64,000 nt of DNA from Streptomyces sp. HD (GCF_028369295.1 NZ_JAQMYP010000040.1:1-64000), one strand, 5' to 3'; shown: positions 42,501 through 51,780, numbered from the stretch's first letter. Notes: generated from the sequence alone by a model not told the origin. Numbers and translations are program-made.

Positions 42501-43748
42501 CTACTTGGCGGCGGACTGGGCCTTGCCCAGCGCGTCCTCGGGCGAGGCGGCCCCGCTGAGGGCAGACTGCACGGCCTTCCACAACTGCTCGGAAATCTTG
42601 GGGTACTTGGTGCCCAGATCGTCGCTCGTGCGCCCCTTGGCCGCCTTGACCGCGTCCGCCCACGGCTTCAACTCCGCGTTCGCCGCCACCTGCTTGTCCT
42701 GCACCTCGCCGGTAGGAGCCACGTACGACAAGATGGTGTCGGTGTCGTACAGGTTCTGGCTGCTGGTCAGGCAGGACACCAGCTTCTGGGAGGTGGCGTA
42801 GCGGCCGCTGTCGCCCTGGGCGGGCAGGGTGACGAACTCACCGCCGGTCGGGGCGGCCGCGCTGCCGCCGGCGGCGCCGGGTATGGGCAGGACGCCGTAG
42901 TCGAAGCCGGCCTTCTTCGCGTTCGCGAGCTGCCAGGTGCCGTTCTCCGCGAACGCGTAGTCACCGCTCGCGAACTCCTGCCAGCTGGTCGTCTGGGTGT
43001 TGTTGATGACGGAGTTCGGGGCGTAGCCCTTCTTCAGCCAGTCCTGCCACAGGGACAACGCGGAGACGCCCTGGGCGGAGTCGAGTTCGGTCAGCTTGGC
43101 GCCCGATCCCCAGAACCACGGCAGGAACTGGAAGCTGCCCTCCTCCGTCCCGATCGCCGAGAACGTGACGCCCTTCTTCCCCGCCTTCTTCACCTTCGCC
43201 AGCGCCGCCGTGAGCGACTTCCAGTCCTTGACCGAGGCGATGTCCACCCCGGCCTCCTTCAGCACTTCCTTGTTGTAGTAGAGGGCGAGCGTGTTGGCGC
43301 CGATCGGCGTGCCGTACGTCTTCCCACCCGCCTGGCCGGCCGCGAGCAGGTTGGGGTCGACCTTCGAGGTGTCCAGCTTGTTGTCGTCGGTCGTGGTGAG
43401 TACTCCGGCCTCGGCCAGGGTCGACACCACCGGGTTGTCGACGATGAGAACGTCCGCGGAGTTGTCCTGCTGCGCGGCCAGCAGCGCCTTGTTGGCCAGG
43501 TCACTGGTGTCGAACGCGGTCCGCTTGACCTTCACCCCCGCCTTGGTGCCGCAGGCGTCCAGCAGCTTCGCCCAGGCCGAGCTCTTGTCGAACTGGGGGT
43601 ACGGGTCCCAGATGGTGTACGTGCCGCTGTCCGCACCCTTGGTGTCGCTACTTCCGGAGCCGGAGCCGCAGGCGGTGATGCTGGTGGCGACAGCCAGTGC
43701 GGTCAGGGCTGCGGCGGTCGGACGGCGCCGTCTGGAGAAGTTGCTCAT
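42501..43748 (-). CDS. Sugar-binding lipoprotein of ABC importer
   Basis: 415-residue extracellular solute-binding protein (family 1). Signal peptide with lipobox ITACGS (Cys about 27), then the two-lobe domain: YTIWDPYPQF, VKVKRTAFDTSDLANKALLA, YGTPIGANTLALYYNKEVLK, FASGDYAFAENGTWQL. GAGGA 7 bases before ATG 43748. It recruits the oligosaccharide for the two permeases. Confidence 0.92.
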   Translation of the reverse strand: MSNFSRRRRPTAAALTALAVATSITACGSGSGSSDTKGADSGTYTIWDPYPQFDKSSAWAKLLDACGTKAGVKVKRTAFDTSDLANKALLAAQQDNSADVLIVDNPVVSTLAEAGVLTTTDDNKLDTSKVDPNLLAAGQAGGKTYGTPIGANTLALYYNKEVLKEAGVDIASVKDWKSLTAALAKVKKAGKKGVTFSAIGTEEGSFQFLPWFWGSGAKLTELDSAQGVSALSLWQDWLKKGYAPNSVINNTQTTSWQEFASGDYAFAENGTWQLANAKKAGFDYGVLPIPGAAGGSAAAPTGGEFVTLPAQGDSGRYATSQKLVSCLTSSQNLYDTDTILSYVAPTGEVQDKQVAANAELKPWADAVKAAKGRTSDDLGTKYPKISEQLWKAVQSALSGAASPEDALGKAQSAAK

Positions 43749-43906
43749 CGTGAGTTCCTCTGTTTTTGGCATGCGGGTGCCGAGGGCACGGTTACTGAGG
43801 GGCGGGCACACCGAACTGCGCTGAACCGAACTACGCCGAGGTGCGCTTCGAACATTCGGCGGACCGAGATGAGAGAGCGGGGTTTTCCGCCGGGCGTGGT
43901 GAGGTG

Positions 43907-44953
43907 TCAGAACGACGTATCGGGCCGGGTGTTGATGGTGGGTGTGGCTCCGGCGGGCCCGGTGCTGGCCCGCAACGAGATCGGCGGCGTGAGCAGGTGG
44001 TGCCGGGCAGGCGCCTCAGGATGGTCGAGCCGTTCGACGAGCAGGTCGACGGCACGCCGGCCCATCTCCTCCGCCGGCACGTCGGCCGCGGTGAGCTGCG
44101 GGGTCACCGTCTCCGCCCACCGGCTCGCCACCACCCCGGTGACCGAGAAGTCGCGCGGCACATGGCGGCCCGCCATGGCCAGACCACGGTAAATGCCGCC
44201 CAGGGCCGCCTCGTTCAGCGTGACCAGGGCCGTGGTGGCCGGGTCGTCGTGCAGAATCCGTTCCACGCAGGTCTGGCCCGAGGCGGCGTCGTCCCCACAG
44301 CAGTACGTCCGGACCGTCAGCCCCCGCTCGGCCGCCGCCTTCGTGAATCCGTCCAGGCCACGGTGCGCGGACTCGTAACCGGACCGCAGCAGTTTCTCGG
44401 GACGGTTGACGAGAGCGACCCGGCGGTGGCCGAGATCCGCCAGGTGGTGAACGCACGCCGCCGCCAGCGCGGTGTGGTCCAGGCCCACCCACCAACCGTC
44501 CTCGGAATGAGCCGTACGGCCGATGGCGACGGACGGGAAGCCCAGCGCGGCCAGATGGTCCACCCGGTCGTCCTCCAGTCTGATCTCCATCAGGATCGCG
44601 CCGTCGACCCGCCGCTCCCCCAGCAACCGCTGGAAGGAACGGTCACTGTCCACGCCGCTCGGTGACAGCAGCACGTCGTAGTCGTGGGCCGCGGCGGCCT
44701 CGACGACACTGCCGATGAAATCCAGCTGCATCCCGGTGTAGTGGTTGCCGGCCGGCGGGAAGACGAGGCCGATCGTGCTGGTCCGTCCGTTGGCCAGGGC
44801 ACGGGCGCTGGCGCTGGGCCGGTAACCCAGCTCGTCGACGACCTGCTGGATCTTCCGACGCGTGTCCTCGGACACGGGGCGCTTGCCGCTCAGCGCATAG
44901 GACACGGTGCTCCGCGAGACACCGGCCCTGCGGGCGATTTCACCGATGTTCAC
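43907..44953 (-). CDS. LacI-family transcriptional repressor
   Basis: 348 residues. N-terminal helix-turn-helix NIGEIARRAGVSRSTVSYAL and hinge RPSASARALANGRTSTIGLV, followed by a periplasmic-binding-like sugar domain (LVFPPAGNHYTGMQLDFIGS, VTLNEAALGGIYRGLAMAG). GTG 44953 has GGAG 5-6 bases upstream; longer frames are rejected. One of its likely operators (44968-44979) is just before the start codon, implying autoregulation. It is transcribed ahead of, and in the same direction as, the ABC genes and divergently from the large secreted glycosidase. Confidence 0.92.
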   Translation of the reverse strand: MNIGEIARRAGVSRSTVSYALSGKRPVSEDTRRKIQQVVDELGYRPSASARALANGRTSTIGLVFPPAGNHYTGMQLDFIGSVVEAAAAHDYDVLLSPSGVDSDRSFQRLLGERRVDGAILMEIRLEDDRVDHLAALGFPSVAIGRTAHSEDGWWVGLDHTALAAACVHHLADLGHRRVALVNRPEKLLRSGYESAHRGLDGFTKAAAERGLTVRTYCCGDDAASGQTCVERILHDDPATTALVTLNEAALGGIYRGLAMAGRHVPRDFSVTGVVASRWAETVTPQLTAADVPAEEMGRRAVDLLVERLDHPEAPARHHLLTPPISLRASTGPAGATPTINTRPDTSF

Positions 44954-44967
44954 GGCGACTCCTTGCT

Positions 44968-44979
44968 CGAACCGGTTCG
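44968..44979. promoter_or_regulatory. LacI-type operator O1
   Basis: Perfect 12-bp palindrome CGAACCGGTTCG, flanked by T and A to make 14 bp, 15 bases before the lacI-type start. Well placed to block lacI expression. Confidence 0.8.
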
Positions 44980-45048
44980 ACACCCGGAGACAGAAGCGTC
45001 TGTCGGTCGTGCGGATGCGGGGTGGGCTGAGGGGCGACCCCGGCCTGT

Positions 45049-45060
45049 CGAACCGGTTCG
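45049..45060. promoter_or_regulatory. LacI-type operator O2
   Basis: Second identical palindrome, 81 bases from O1, preceded by GT. A form with a central CG (AACCGGTT) is typical of LacI/GalR sites. Confidence 0.8.
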
Positions 45061-45189
45061 CGTAAAGGACGCTAGGAACTGCCCGTACGTCTGTCAACAC
45101 TTCCGACCCATTCCCTCGACGCCGGCAAGGATCCCCGAGACCTTGCGTCCGGGGGATTGCTGGCCCGGTTTCTCCAGTGCTAGCTTCGC

Positions 45190-45201
45190 CGAACCGGTTC
45201 G
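45190..45201. promoter_or_regulatory. LacI-type operator O3
   Basis: Third identical palindrome, 141 bases from O2, within the promoter region of the large glycosidase gene. Confidence 0.8.
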
Positions 45202-45310
45202 ATGAAGTGATCCTTCCGGCAGCGAAGCGCCGATTTCCCGATTTCCCGGCAGCACAGGGGTCGCCATTCTCGCTCGCCTCGAAATTGCCCTTGCCGCCGG
45301 AGTCCGGGAT

Positions 45311-45322
45311 CGAACCGGTTCG
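45311..45322. promoter_or_regulatory. LacI-type operator O4
   Basis: Fourth identical palindrome (flanked as TCGAACCGGTTCGA), 121 bases from O3 and 105 bases before the glycosidase start. Multiple sites allow DNA looping. Confidence 0.8.
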
Positions 45323-45426
45323 AGTTGCCCGCCTCAGAGCCTTCGTACTCAGACCGGCACGTGGACGAGGCGTCGACCGAGGTGGGCCGACAAGGACCCG
45401 TTACTCAAGGATTGAGGACGCAATCC

Positions 45427-48400
45427 ATGCCATCCGCTGACAGATCCGCCCGGCGCCGAGCCCCGGCCGCCGTGGCCGTCGCTCTCGGCGCGGGCCTGCT
45501 GACCGCACCCGCAGTCCCGGCGCAGGCGGCCGACGCGCCCCGGCCGACCGCGCGCTACACGTTCGACCAGGACGATCTCGCCTCCGGCAGGATCACCGAC
45601 AGCTCCGGACACGGTCTGACGGCGACCCTGGTGAACGGCTCCACCGCCCAGTTCGTGGCGGGCACGGACGGTGGCAAGGCCCTGGCCCTGCCCGGTGGGG
45701 CGCCCACCTCCGACGGTGCGTACGTCCGGCTGCCCCGCGAAGTGATCGGTGACGCGACCGACCTGACGGTCTCCGCCCGCGTGAAGTGGAGCGGCGACAA
45801 GGCGTCCTGGCAGCGGATCTTCGATCTCGGTACCAGCACCACCAAGTACCTCTTCAGTACCCCGTACAACGGCGACGGGCTGTTCCAGACGTCCGTGACC
45901 ACTGGCGGAGGCGGAGCGGAGACGCAGGTCCGCGGCTACGCGATGCTTCCCTCGGACGCGTGGCGGACGGTCACCGTCACGCTCGACACCGGCGCCGGCC
46001 GGCTCACCACCTACCTCGACGGAGTGGCGATCGCCTCCGCCGCGACCGGCATCAAGGCCAAGGAGCTGCTGGAGGGTTCGGCCACGGCCGCCGGTTACAT
46101 CGGCAAGTCCTTCTGGCCCGACCCGCTGCTCAAGGGCGCGGTCGACGACTTCACCGTGTGGCATTCGGCGCTGAGCGCGGAGCAGGTGGCCGGTACGGTC
46201 GGGACCGTGCCGACCGTCCAGGAACTCTCGAAGACGTCCTTCGACGTCCGTACCACGGCAGGGACCGCCCCGTCCCTGCCGGGCGCCGTCCGCTCCTCGT
46301 TCTCCGACGGCTACGACCGCGACACACCGATCACCTGGGATGCCGTACCGGCCGAGAAGTACGCGAAGCCGGGGACGTTCACCGTGGCCGGAACGGCGGC
46401 CGGGCGGGCCGTGAAGGCGACCGTCACCGTGGTCCGCGAGGGACAGCTCACCGTCGACCTCGGCTCGGACACCGGCGCGTTCCACGGCGGCGCCTCCGGC
46501 ACTCTCTATGGCGTGTACGGACCGGACGTCCCCACGAACAACCTCATCGAGGGCATGGGCCTGCGCACGGTCTCGACGAAGGCGCAGGACGGCCCGCAGC
46601 ACCAGGGGGCCGACGCGCTGGAGGTGGTCAAGCCACTGGCTGACTCCACCAACGGTGATGTCTACATCTACATGACCGACATCCACCGCGGCTTCCCCTA
46701 CCAGTGGCCCGGCGACACCCCCGCGGAGAAGCTCAAGCTCTACAAGGAGAAGCTCGCCAAGCAGGTCGACCAGGTCCTGAAGCTGCCGAAGGAGTACCAG
46801 GACAACATCGTCTTCGTGCCGTTCAACGAGCCCGAGGGCAACATGTTCGGCACCGGTGAGTGGAGCTACAACAAGGTCAGCTGGCTGAACGACCCCGACG
46901 ACTTCTTCGCCGCCTGGGACGACGCCTACAAGCTCATCAAGGGACGGATGCCAAACGCCCGTATAGCCGGCCCCAACACCAGCGTGCTCTACGACCAGGT
47001 GAAGGGCTTCCTCACCCACACCCTCGCCGCGGGCACGCTGCCCGACGTGATCACCTGGCACGAGCTGAGCCACCCGGAAGCGGTGCGCGAGAGCGTCGTC
47101 AAGTACCGGGCGTGGGAGAAGGACCTGTTCAAGGGCACCGACCGCGAGGGCACCCGACTCCCCATCAACATCAACGAGTACGCCTTCAACTACCACACCT
47201 CCGTCCCCGGCCAGATGATCCAGTGGGTGTCCGCGATCGAGGAGTCCAAGGTCGACGCCGACATCGCCTACTGGAACATCGACGGCAACCTCTCCGACTC
47301 CGCGGTGCAGTCCAACCGCGGCAACGGCCAGTGGTGGCTGCTCCACTCGTACGCCTCGATGAGCGGCCACACGGTGAAGGTGGCTCCGCCGTTCCCCGGC
47401 GAGAACTACACCATGCAGGGTGTCGCCACGCTCGACGCGAAGAAGAGGCAGTCCCGGCTGATCTTCGGCGGCTCCACCGGCAAGGGCCACATCACCTTCG
47501 CGGGTGTCCCCAAGAAGGTCTTCGGGGACCGCGTGCACGCCTGGGTGCGCGAGATCGACTGGAGCGGACAGGTCGGCGACAACTCCGGACCGAAGCTGCT
47601 GACGGAGACGAACCTGAAGGTCAGTGACGACGGCAAGGTCGTCATCGACTTCGGCGACGGCGCGCTGCCGAAGCTGAAGGAGTCCTCGGCCTACGAGATC
47701 GTCCTCAGCCCGGCCGGAAAGGCGAAGGGCACGCAGTCGCCGCCGGTCCGCTGGCAGGGGTCGTACGAAGCGGAGGACGCCGCCCACTCCGGGTCCGGCT
47801 ACACGAAGAACGGCCCCGAGGGCTCGCCGCGCGACGTGTCGAAGTTCTACACCTCCGGCGGCTACGACGTGGGTGGCCTGCGCACCGGCTCGGACGTCAC
47901 GCTCGACTTCACCGTCGACGTGCCCGAGGACGGCACCTACGACCTGAGCGCCTTCGCGAACTCCCTCAACACCTTCGACAAGGTGAAGGAGCAGGGCCCC
48001 ACCAACGTCTTCCTGCGTGTGGACGGCAATGCGGACAGCGAGCAGGAGCTGTACCTGCCGCTCGGCTACAAGTGGGTGGTGTGGGACCACACCGACACCA
48101 AGGTGAAGCTCACCAAGGGCAAGCACACGCTGACGCTCGCCGCGAAGAGCCTCGACGGCAAGCGGGCCACGAACGGCGACGCCATCGTCGACCGGCTCAC
48201 CCTCTCCCTCCCCGAGGCTTCGGCCGACACCCAGGTGTACGAGGGCGAACTGGCCTGGCTGGGCGGCGGTGCACAGCCGGTCTACGACCTGCCGAAGGAG
48301 TCGGCGACCGGCTCGGGCGCAGCCCGGCTCGCCAAGGGCCAGACCGCCACGTTCTGGGTCTACTCACCGGCCGATCGCGAGGCCACCCTCAGCGTCGACA

Positions 48401-49080
48401 CACTCGGCGGCACGGGCGCCCGGCTCTCCGCCAACGGGCGCGAGGTCCTGCGCCTGGCGAAGGACAGGAGCAGCGTGGCGGTCTCCCTCTCGGGCGGCGT
48501 CAACAAGGTGACGTTGACCGGGGGTTCGTCCACCACCCTCGTCGACCGCCTCACGGTCACACCCACCGAGGGCACCCTGCCGGTACGTACGTACGAGGCG
48601 GGCGACGCCGAACTCGCGGGCTCGGCCACGCTCACCCCCCTCACCCTGGCGACCGGCGGCACGGCGATCACCGGCATCGGCGGCGACCCCGGCAATGGCA
48701 ACACCGCGACGTTCACCGTCGCCGCGGACCGGGACGGCCTGTACGCGCTGCGCATCCGCTACTCCAACCCCGAGCAGGCCGAGGCCACCCACTACAACCC
48801 GGATCCGCTCGCCCGCCACGCCGACATCACGGTCAACGGCGGTGAGACGCGGCGCGTCGGCTTCCCGCACAGCTTCCACCAGAACAACTTCTGGGAGCTG
48901 ACCGTTCCGGTCCAGCTGAAGAAGGGACAGAACACCATCGCCTTCCGCTCCGAGGAACTGCCGAACTTCGACGGCACCACCTACGCCTCGGACACCTTCC
49001 CCGGTGTACCGCTCCGCTCCCGCTACGCACCGCTGATCGACCAGATCACCGTCGCCCCTTATGCGCGCGAGGTGCGCTGA
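45427..49080 (+). CDS. Secreted multidomain glycosidase-like protein (LamG, Ig-like, TIM barrel, CBM)
   Basis: 1217 residues. Signal peptide to about residue 35 (AQA-AD); LamG/concanavalin jelly roll (about 38-215, YTFDQDDLASGRITDSSG ... DFTVWHSAL); bacterial Ig-like segment (about 222-300); a clan GH-A-like barrel (about 310-690) with probable acid/base Glu468 in FNEPEGN and nucleophile Glu584 in ININEYAFN; CBM35-like domain (about 776-925, YEAEDAAHSG); and two further beta-sandwich modules to the end. GAGGA lies about 8 bases before ATG 45427. Substrate unknown. The LacI operators upstream and the divergent ABC operon indicate it releases the imported oligosaccharide. I recall relatives annotated 'cellulosome protein', with no tested activity known to me. 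Confidence 0.82.
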   Translation: MPSADRSARRRAPAAVAVALGAGLLTAPAVPAQAADAPRPTARYTFDQDDLASGRITDSSGHGLTATLVNGSTAQFVAGTDGGKALALPGGAPTSDGAYVRLPREVIGDATDLTVSARVKWSGDKASWQRIFDLGTSTTKYLFSTPYNGDGLFQTSVTTGGGGAETQVRGYAMLPSDAWRTVTVTLDTGAGRLTTYLDGVAIASAATGIKAKELLEGSATAAGYIGKSFWPDPLLKGAVDDFTVWHSALSAEQVAGTVGTVPTVQELSKTSFDVRTTAGTAPSLPGAVRSSFSDGYDRDTPITWDAVPAEKYAKPGTFTVAGTAAGRAVKATVTVVREGQLTVDLGSDTGAFHGGASGTLYGVYGPDVPTNNLIEGMGLRTVSTKAQDGPQHQGADALEVVKPLADSTNGDVYIYMTDIHRGFPYQWPGDTPAEKLKLYKEKLAKQVDQVLKLPKEYQDNIVFVPFNEPEGNMFGTGEWSYNKVSWLNDPDDFFAAWDDAYKLIKGRMPNARIAGPNTSVLYDQVKGFLTHTLAAGTLPDVITWHELSHPEAVRESVVKYRAWEKDLFKGTDREGTRLPININEYAFNYHTSVPGQMIQWVSAIEESKVDADIAYWNIDGNLSDSAVQSNRGNGQWWLLHSYASMSGHTVKVAPPFPGENYTMQGVATLDAKKRQSRLIFGGSTGKGHITFAGVPKKVFGDRVHAWVREIDWSGQVGDNSGPKLLTETNLKVSDDGKVVIDFGDGALPKLKESSAYEIVLSPAGKAKGTQSPPVRWQGSYEAEDAAHSGSGYTKNGPEGSPRDVSKFYTSGGYDVGGLRTGSDVTLDFTVDVPEDGTYDLSAFANSLNTFDKVKEQGPTNVFLRVDGNADSEQELYLPLGYKWVVWDHTDTKVKLTKGKHTLTLAAKSLDGKRATNGDAIVDRLTLSLPEASADTQVYEGELAWLGGGAQPVYDLPKESATGSGAARLAKGQTATFWVYSPADREATLSVDTLGGTGARLSANGREVLRLAKDRSSVAVSLSGGVNKVTLTGGSSTTLVDRLTVTPTEGTLPVRTYEAGDAELAGSATLTPLTLATGGTAITGIGGDPGNGNTATFTVAADRDGLYALRIRYSNPEQAEATHYNPDPLARHADITVNGGETRRVGFPHSFHQNNFWELTVPVQLKKGQNTIAFRSEELPNFDGTTYASDTFPGVPLRSRYAPLIDQITVAPYAREVR

Positions 49081-49246
49081 GATGATCACCACCGGCGGCA
49101 ACGTGCCGCGCGCGGACGCCGGGTAGCAGGGCATCGCGTCCCACCCCGTCCGGCAGACACACGCCCACTTCGCCGCCGGCGCCGCAAGGAGACGCCCGGG
49201 TTCGTCATGGTCGACGGATCCGGGCGCCTTCCTGCTCGCGCGCCCG

Positions 49247-49468
49247 ATGCTGCAGGTCAACCCGAGGATGGCGTCCCGGCTTTCCGAGATCGAAAGAGAT
49301 CTGATGTTCCGTCGGAAACGTGCGGAAGAGGAGCGATGGCTGGGTGAGACCGAGGGGATCGACATGACCCCGACGTTCGTCCGCAGCAAGCCGGCCGACG
49401 TCGCGCGGCTCACCAGCCGACCGCCGGTAGCCCTCGGATTCCCGACTCCCGGAACCCGCCGCCAATGA
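49247..49468 (+). CDS. Mobile-element ORF fragment
   Basis: 73-residue frame: NPRMASRLSEIERDLMFRRK followed by RAEEERWLGETEGIDMTPTF. The helix-rich pattern ending in GWLGExEG resembles short sequences I have seen beside or at the end of recombinases of mobile elements. No ribosome site at the start. Probably a fragment overlapping the insertion-sequence remnant on the other strand. Confidence 0.35.
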   Translation: MLQVNPRMASRLSEIERDLMFRRKRAEEERWLGETEGIDMTPTFVRSKPADVARLTSRPPVALGFPTPGTRRQ

Positions 49469-49708
49469 CCGCATGAAGCGGGGATGCGCAGTGGCGGGCG
49501 ACGTGCCGAACGTCGGCGGCAGATGCCGCCAGGAACAGCCGCTGGTCAGCGCGTACACCACTGCCGTGAACACGGCCCGCCCGTCACACGGAGCGGTCCC
49601 AGCATCTTGCGGACGAGCAGCGAACGACGACAGCAACGGGGCGGCCAGCTCCCAGAGTTCATCAGGAACCGGACCCTTCGATAGATCAGCGCCCGCGACC
49701 GGCATCAT
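49450..49708 (-). pseudogene. IS5-family transposase N-terminal remnant
   Basis: ADLSKGPVPDELWELAAPLL, CDGRAVFTAVVYALTSGCSW and RHLPPTFGTSPATAHPRFM are the N-terminal part of an IS5-type transposase. Protein-like sequence ends after about 85 residues and the DDE domain is missing. It starts 19 bases inside the element end AGAGGTTGTCTCACGTG (49727-49743, minus strand). Confidence 0.65.
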
Positions 49709-49726
49709 GCCGCACGAACATCAAGT

Positions 49727-49743
49727 CACGTGAGACAACCTCT
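49727..49743. repeat. Insertion-sequence end, left copy
   Basis: CACGTGAGACAACCTCT, repeated exactly at 50455-50471. Read on the minus strand it is the left end of the element whose transposase remnant starts at 49708. Confidence 0.65.
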
Positions 49744-50326
49744 AAGCCTTGATTGATGCGGCCGACCTGGCGGCCTGCTCGATCTTCGCGCAGTAGGCTG
49801 CACGGGCTTCCTCGTCGATCTGCTGCTCGTTCTCGGCGCGCACGCCGGTCCGGCCGTCGAGGCCCTCACGCAGGATATCGGCGTGCCCGGCATGCCGGAT
49901 GGACTCGCCGAGGACATGGACCATGATGGCGAACAGGTTCGTGTTGGGATAAGGCTCCGGCCACCACGGCACGTGGCCGGGGGCGTCGAGGGGAAGCTCG
50001 TTGATCGTCGCGTCCGAGTGTTCCCACGTGCGCCGGTAGAACCCGATGATCTGATCGCGGGTCTCGTCCTCGGCCGCCCACTGATCGCTGCCGTCGGAGT
50101 CCTGCCACCGGGACAGCGATTCCGGGGAAGGGCGGTCGAAGACCTCGCCGAAGTACCTGGCCTCGACGGTGGCCACGTGTTTGACCAGGCCGAGGAGATT
50201 GGTCCCGGTCGCCGTCAATGGTCGGCGGGCGTCGTATTCGGACAAGCCGTCGAGTTTCCAGAGCAGCGCCTCGCGGTCCCGCCGCAGTCTCCCGTGCAGG
50301 TTGTCCTTCGCGAATTCATCGATCAT
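49742..50326 (-). CDS. DinB-family (DUF664) protein
   Basis: 194-residue four-helix-bundle protein. Metal ligands of the DinB/mycothiol transferase superfamily are present: LVKHVATVEARYFGEV and HVLGESIRHAGHADILRE. Family members use divalent metal with low-molecular-weight thiols or act as damage-induced hydrolases. ATG 50326 where homology begins. The gene sits exactly between two insertion-sequence ends and its stop codon overlaps the left one. Confidence 0.85.
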   Translation of the reverse strand: MIDEFAKDNLHGRLRRDREALLWKLDGLSEYDARRPLTATGTNLLGLVKHVATVEARYFGEVFDRPSPESLSRWQDSDGSDQWAAEDETRDQIIGFYRRTWEHSDATINELPLDAPGHVPWWPEPYPNTNLFAIMVHVLGESIRHAGHADILREGLDGRTGVRAENEQQIDEEARAAYCAKIEQAARSAASIKA

Positions 50327-50380
50327 GCGGCATGAGCCTGCCATGGGCTGCTCGTGGTCTCAAGATCCCGTACGCGGTCC

Positions 50381-50461
50381 GCAACGCCTGGCAGAGCCGA
50401 GGCCTGGCCATGGGCCGCCGCCCTGACCTGCCTCAAGAAGCTCGCGATACTTGCCACGTGA
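50381..50461 (+). pseudogene. Transposase C-terminal remnant
   Basis: A frame ending AEAWPWAAALTCLKKLAILA then T and stop is the typical C-terminus of IS5-type transposases (…LICLKKLA). Its stop codon TGA lies within the element end CACGTGAGACAACCTCT at 50455-50471. All upstream transposase sequence is absent. Confidence 0.5.
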
Positions 50462-50471
50462 GACAACCTCT
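50455..50471. repeat. Insertion-sequence end, right copy
   Basis: Exact second copy of the 17-base end at 49727-49743. Here it follows the transposase C-terminus, i.e. it is the right inverted repeat of an element now reduced to about 100 bases. Confidence 0.65.
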
Positions 50472-50732
50472 GAACAGTCTCCTACGTCGTGAGCCCGAAG
50501 AGGTGTTGTGAGAATTGCGCTAGTAGCGAGGCCGAGGCTGCGGTAATCGGACAGCCAGAACAGCTCGCTCTATGCCCAGCGGCATCGCCCTGACCGTTTC
50601 GCTGGACTCGGCCTCTTTCCGGGCGATGCCCAATCCGACCCGCTTCCGTCGAAGCCCTGTCCGCAGATCTGCGCGGTCGTGTGATCGGCTGCGTGAAGGA
50701 GCTGTGCTTGAAAAGGCTCGCACCACAGGGCC

Positions 50733-51096
50733 TCAGGGGCCGCCGCACTCGCGGCAAGCCTTCAGCCATCCCGAGGTGTCCGTGACATCACCCCTGGCTG
50801 ACAGTCCATGTAATCGGGCCAGGGCCACTGCGCACCCCGTGTTCAGGGCATCAATGGCGGCGGTCTCATCCGGTGTCAGCGCGAGGCCGAAGACGTCGAG
50901 GTTCTCGGCCATGCGTACGGCGTGGACTGGCCTCGGGACAGCGGACAGACCGTGCTCGACGTGCCAGCGCAGGATCACCTGGGCCGACGCCCTGCCATAC
51001 CTCGCGGCCATTTCGGTGACCACCGGCTGGGGCGCGCGTCTTTCGCCGAGCCGGAGCTGCTCTCGGATCAGGCCAAGAGATCCACCGGCTGCGGCA
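50733..51096 (-). pseudogene. Aldo/keto reductase C-terminal remnant
   Basis: VVTEMAARYGRASAQVILRW, HVEHGLSAVPRPVHAVRMAE and NLDVFGLALTPDETAAIDAL form the last third of an aldo/keto reductase, including the NADPH-binding R-x-x-EN segment. The catalytic Tyr, Lys and His regions are missing. Upstream it fuses to a moaA fragment, and the last ~25 residues diverge from the family. Confidence 0.65.
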
Positions 51097-51713
51097 GCCC
51101 TCATCGCCACAGCCTCGCCGCTGGCGGGAGTGGGCCAGTCCATGGACGGATTCGCAGACCAGGCGAGCGCGGATGACCTCGTCGTCGGTGAGCAGGTCGG
51201 GCGGGCGCGTCCGGCCAGTGCAGACCCTCCTCGGGCATGCAGATGCACGCGCAAGGCTGTCTCCTCCTGCGCGAACAGTCAGGTGCGTATCCGGCCGTTG
51301 GCGCCGTAAGGCGGCTGCGGTCGCAGGCCTCGCAGAACGGGCGGGTGACGGAGGCGACGACGCCGACGCGGTGCGGGCCGCCCTCGACGACCCAGCGCTC
51401 GGCGAGGGCTGATCTCCACTCGTCCGTGCACCTCGGATTCAGGTCGAAGCGGGTGCGCAGCGAGGCCTGGATGTCACCCGCGGTCACCACGCCTTCGCGC
51501 TTCCAGCCGTGCTGGGCGTCCAGGTGCATCTGCTTGATGAAGCGCAGTTCGTAGTCGTGTTCCACCGCCCAGGCGACGAGGTCTGGGGCCTCGCCTTCGT
51601 TCAGCCCCGGCCGGGTGGGGCTTGGCCAGCCAGTGCAGAGCCCCCTCGGGCATGCACTGCTTACATCGCGGATTGCAACGGTCGGTCAGCGAGACCCTCA
51701 GGTCGGTGGCCAC
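51097..51713 (-). pseudogene. Scrambled moaA (molybdenum cofactor) remnants
   Basis: Three moaA pieces lie in unusual order on the minus strand: the N-terminus with its radical-SAM cluster motif (ATDLRVSLTDRCNPRCKQCM, CxxxCxxC intact; about 51610-51713); the C-terminal half (HDYELRFIKQMHLDAQHGWK ... VASVTRPFCEACDRSRLTA; about 51290-51565); and then a second copy of the N-terminal region (CMPEEGLHWP ... RPDLLTDDEVIR; about 51170-51265). The middle of the protein is missing and the frames differ. Intact MoaA makes the cyclic pyranopterin precursor; this locus cannot. Confidence 0.7.
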
Positions 51714-51780
51714 TCGGCCGTAGATGTCGATGAGGACGTGGGCCCCTCCCGCGCAGCGGATGGCCTGCTGCGAGAGGCAG

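Noticed and set aside
42087..44192. 701-codon plus-strand frame
   Set aside because: Covers permease, binding-protein and LacI genes in antisense; no known domain.
45349..48126. 925-codon minus-strand frame
   Set aside because: Antisense to the secreted glycosidase, which has a signal peptide, catalytic motifs and ribosome site.
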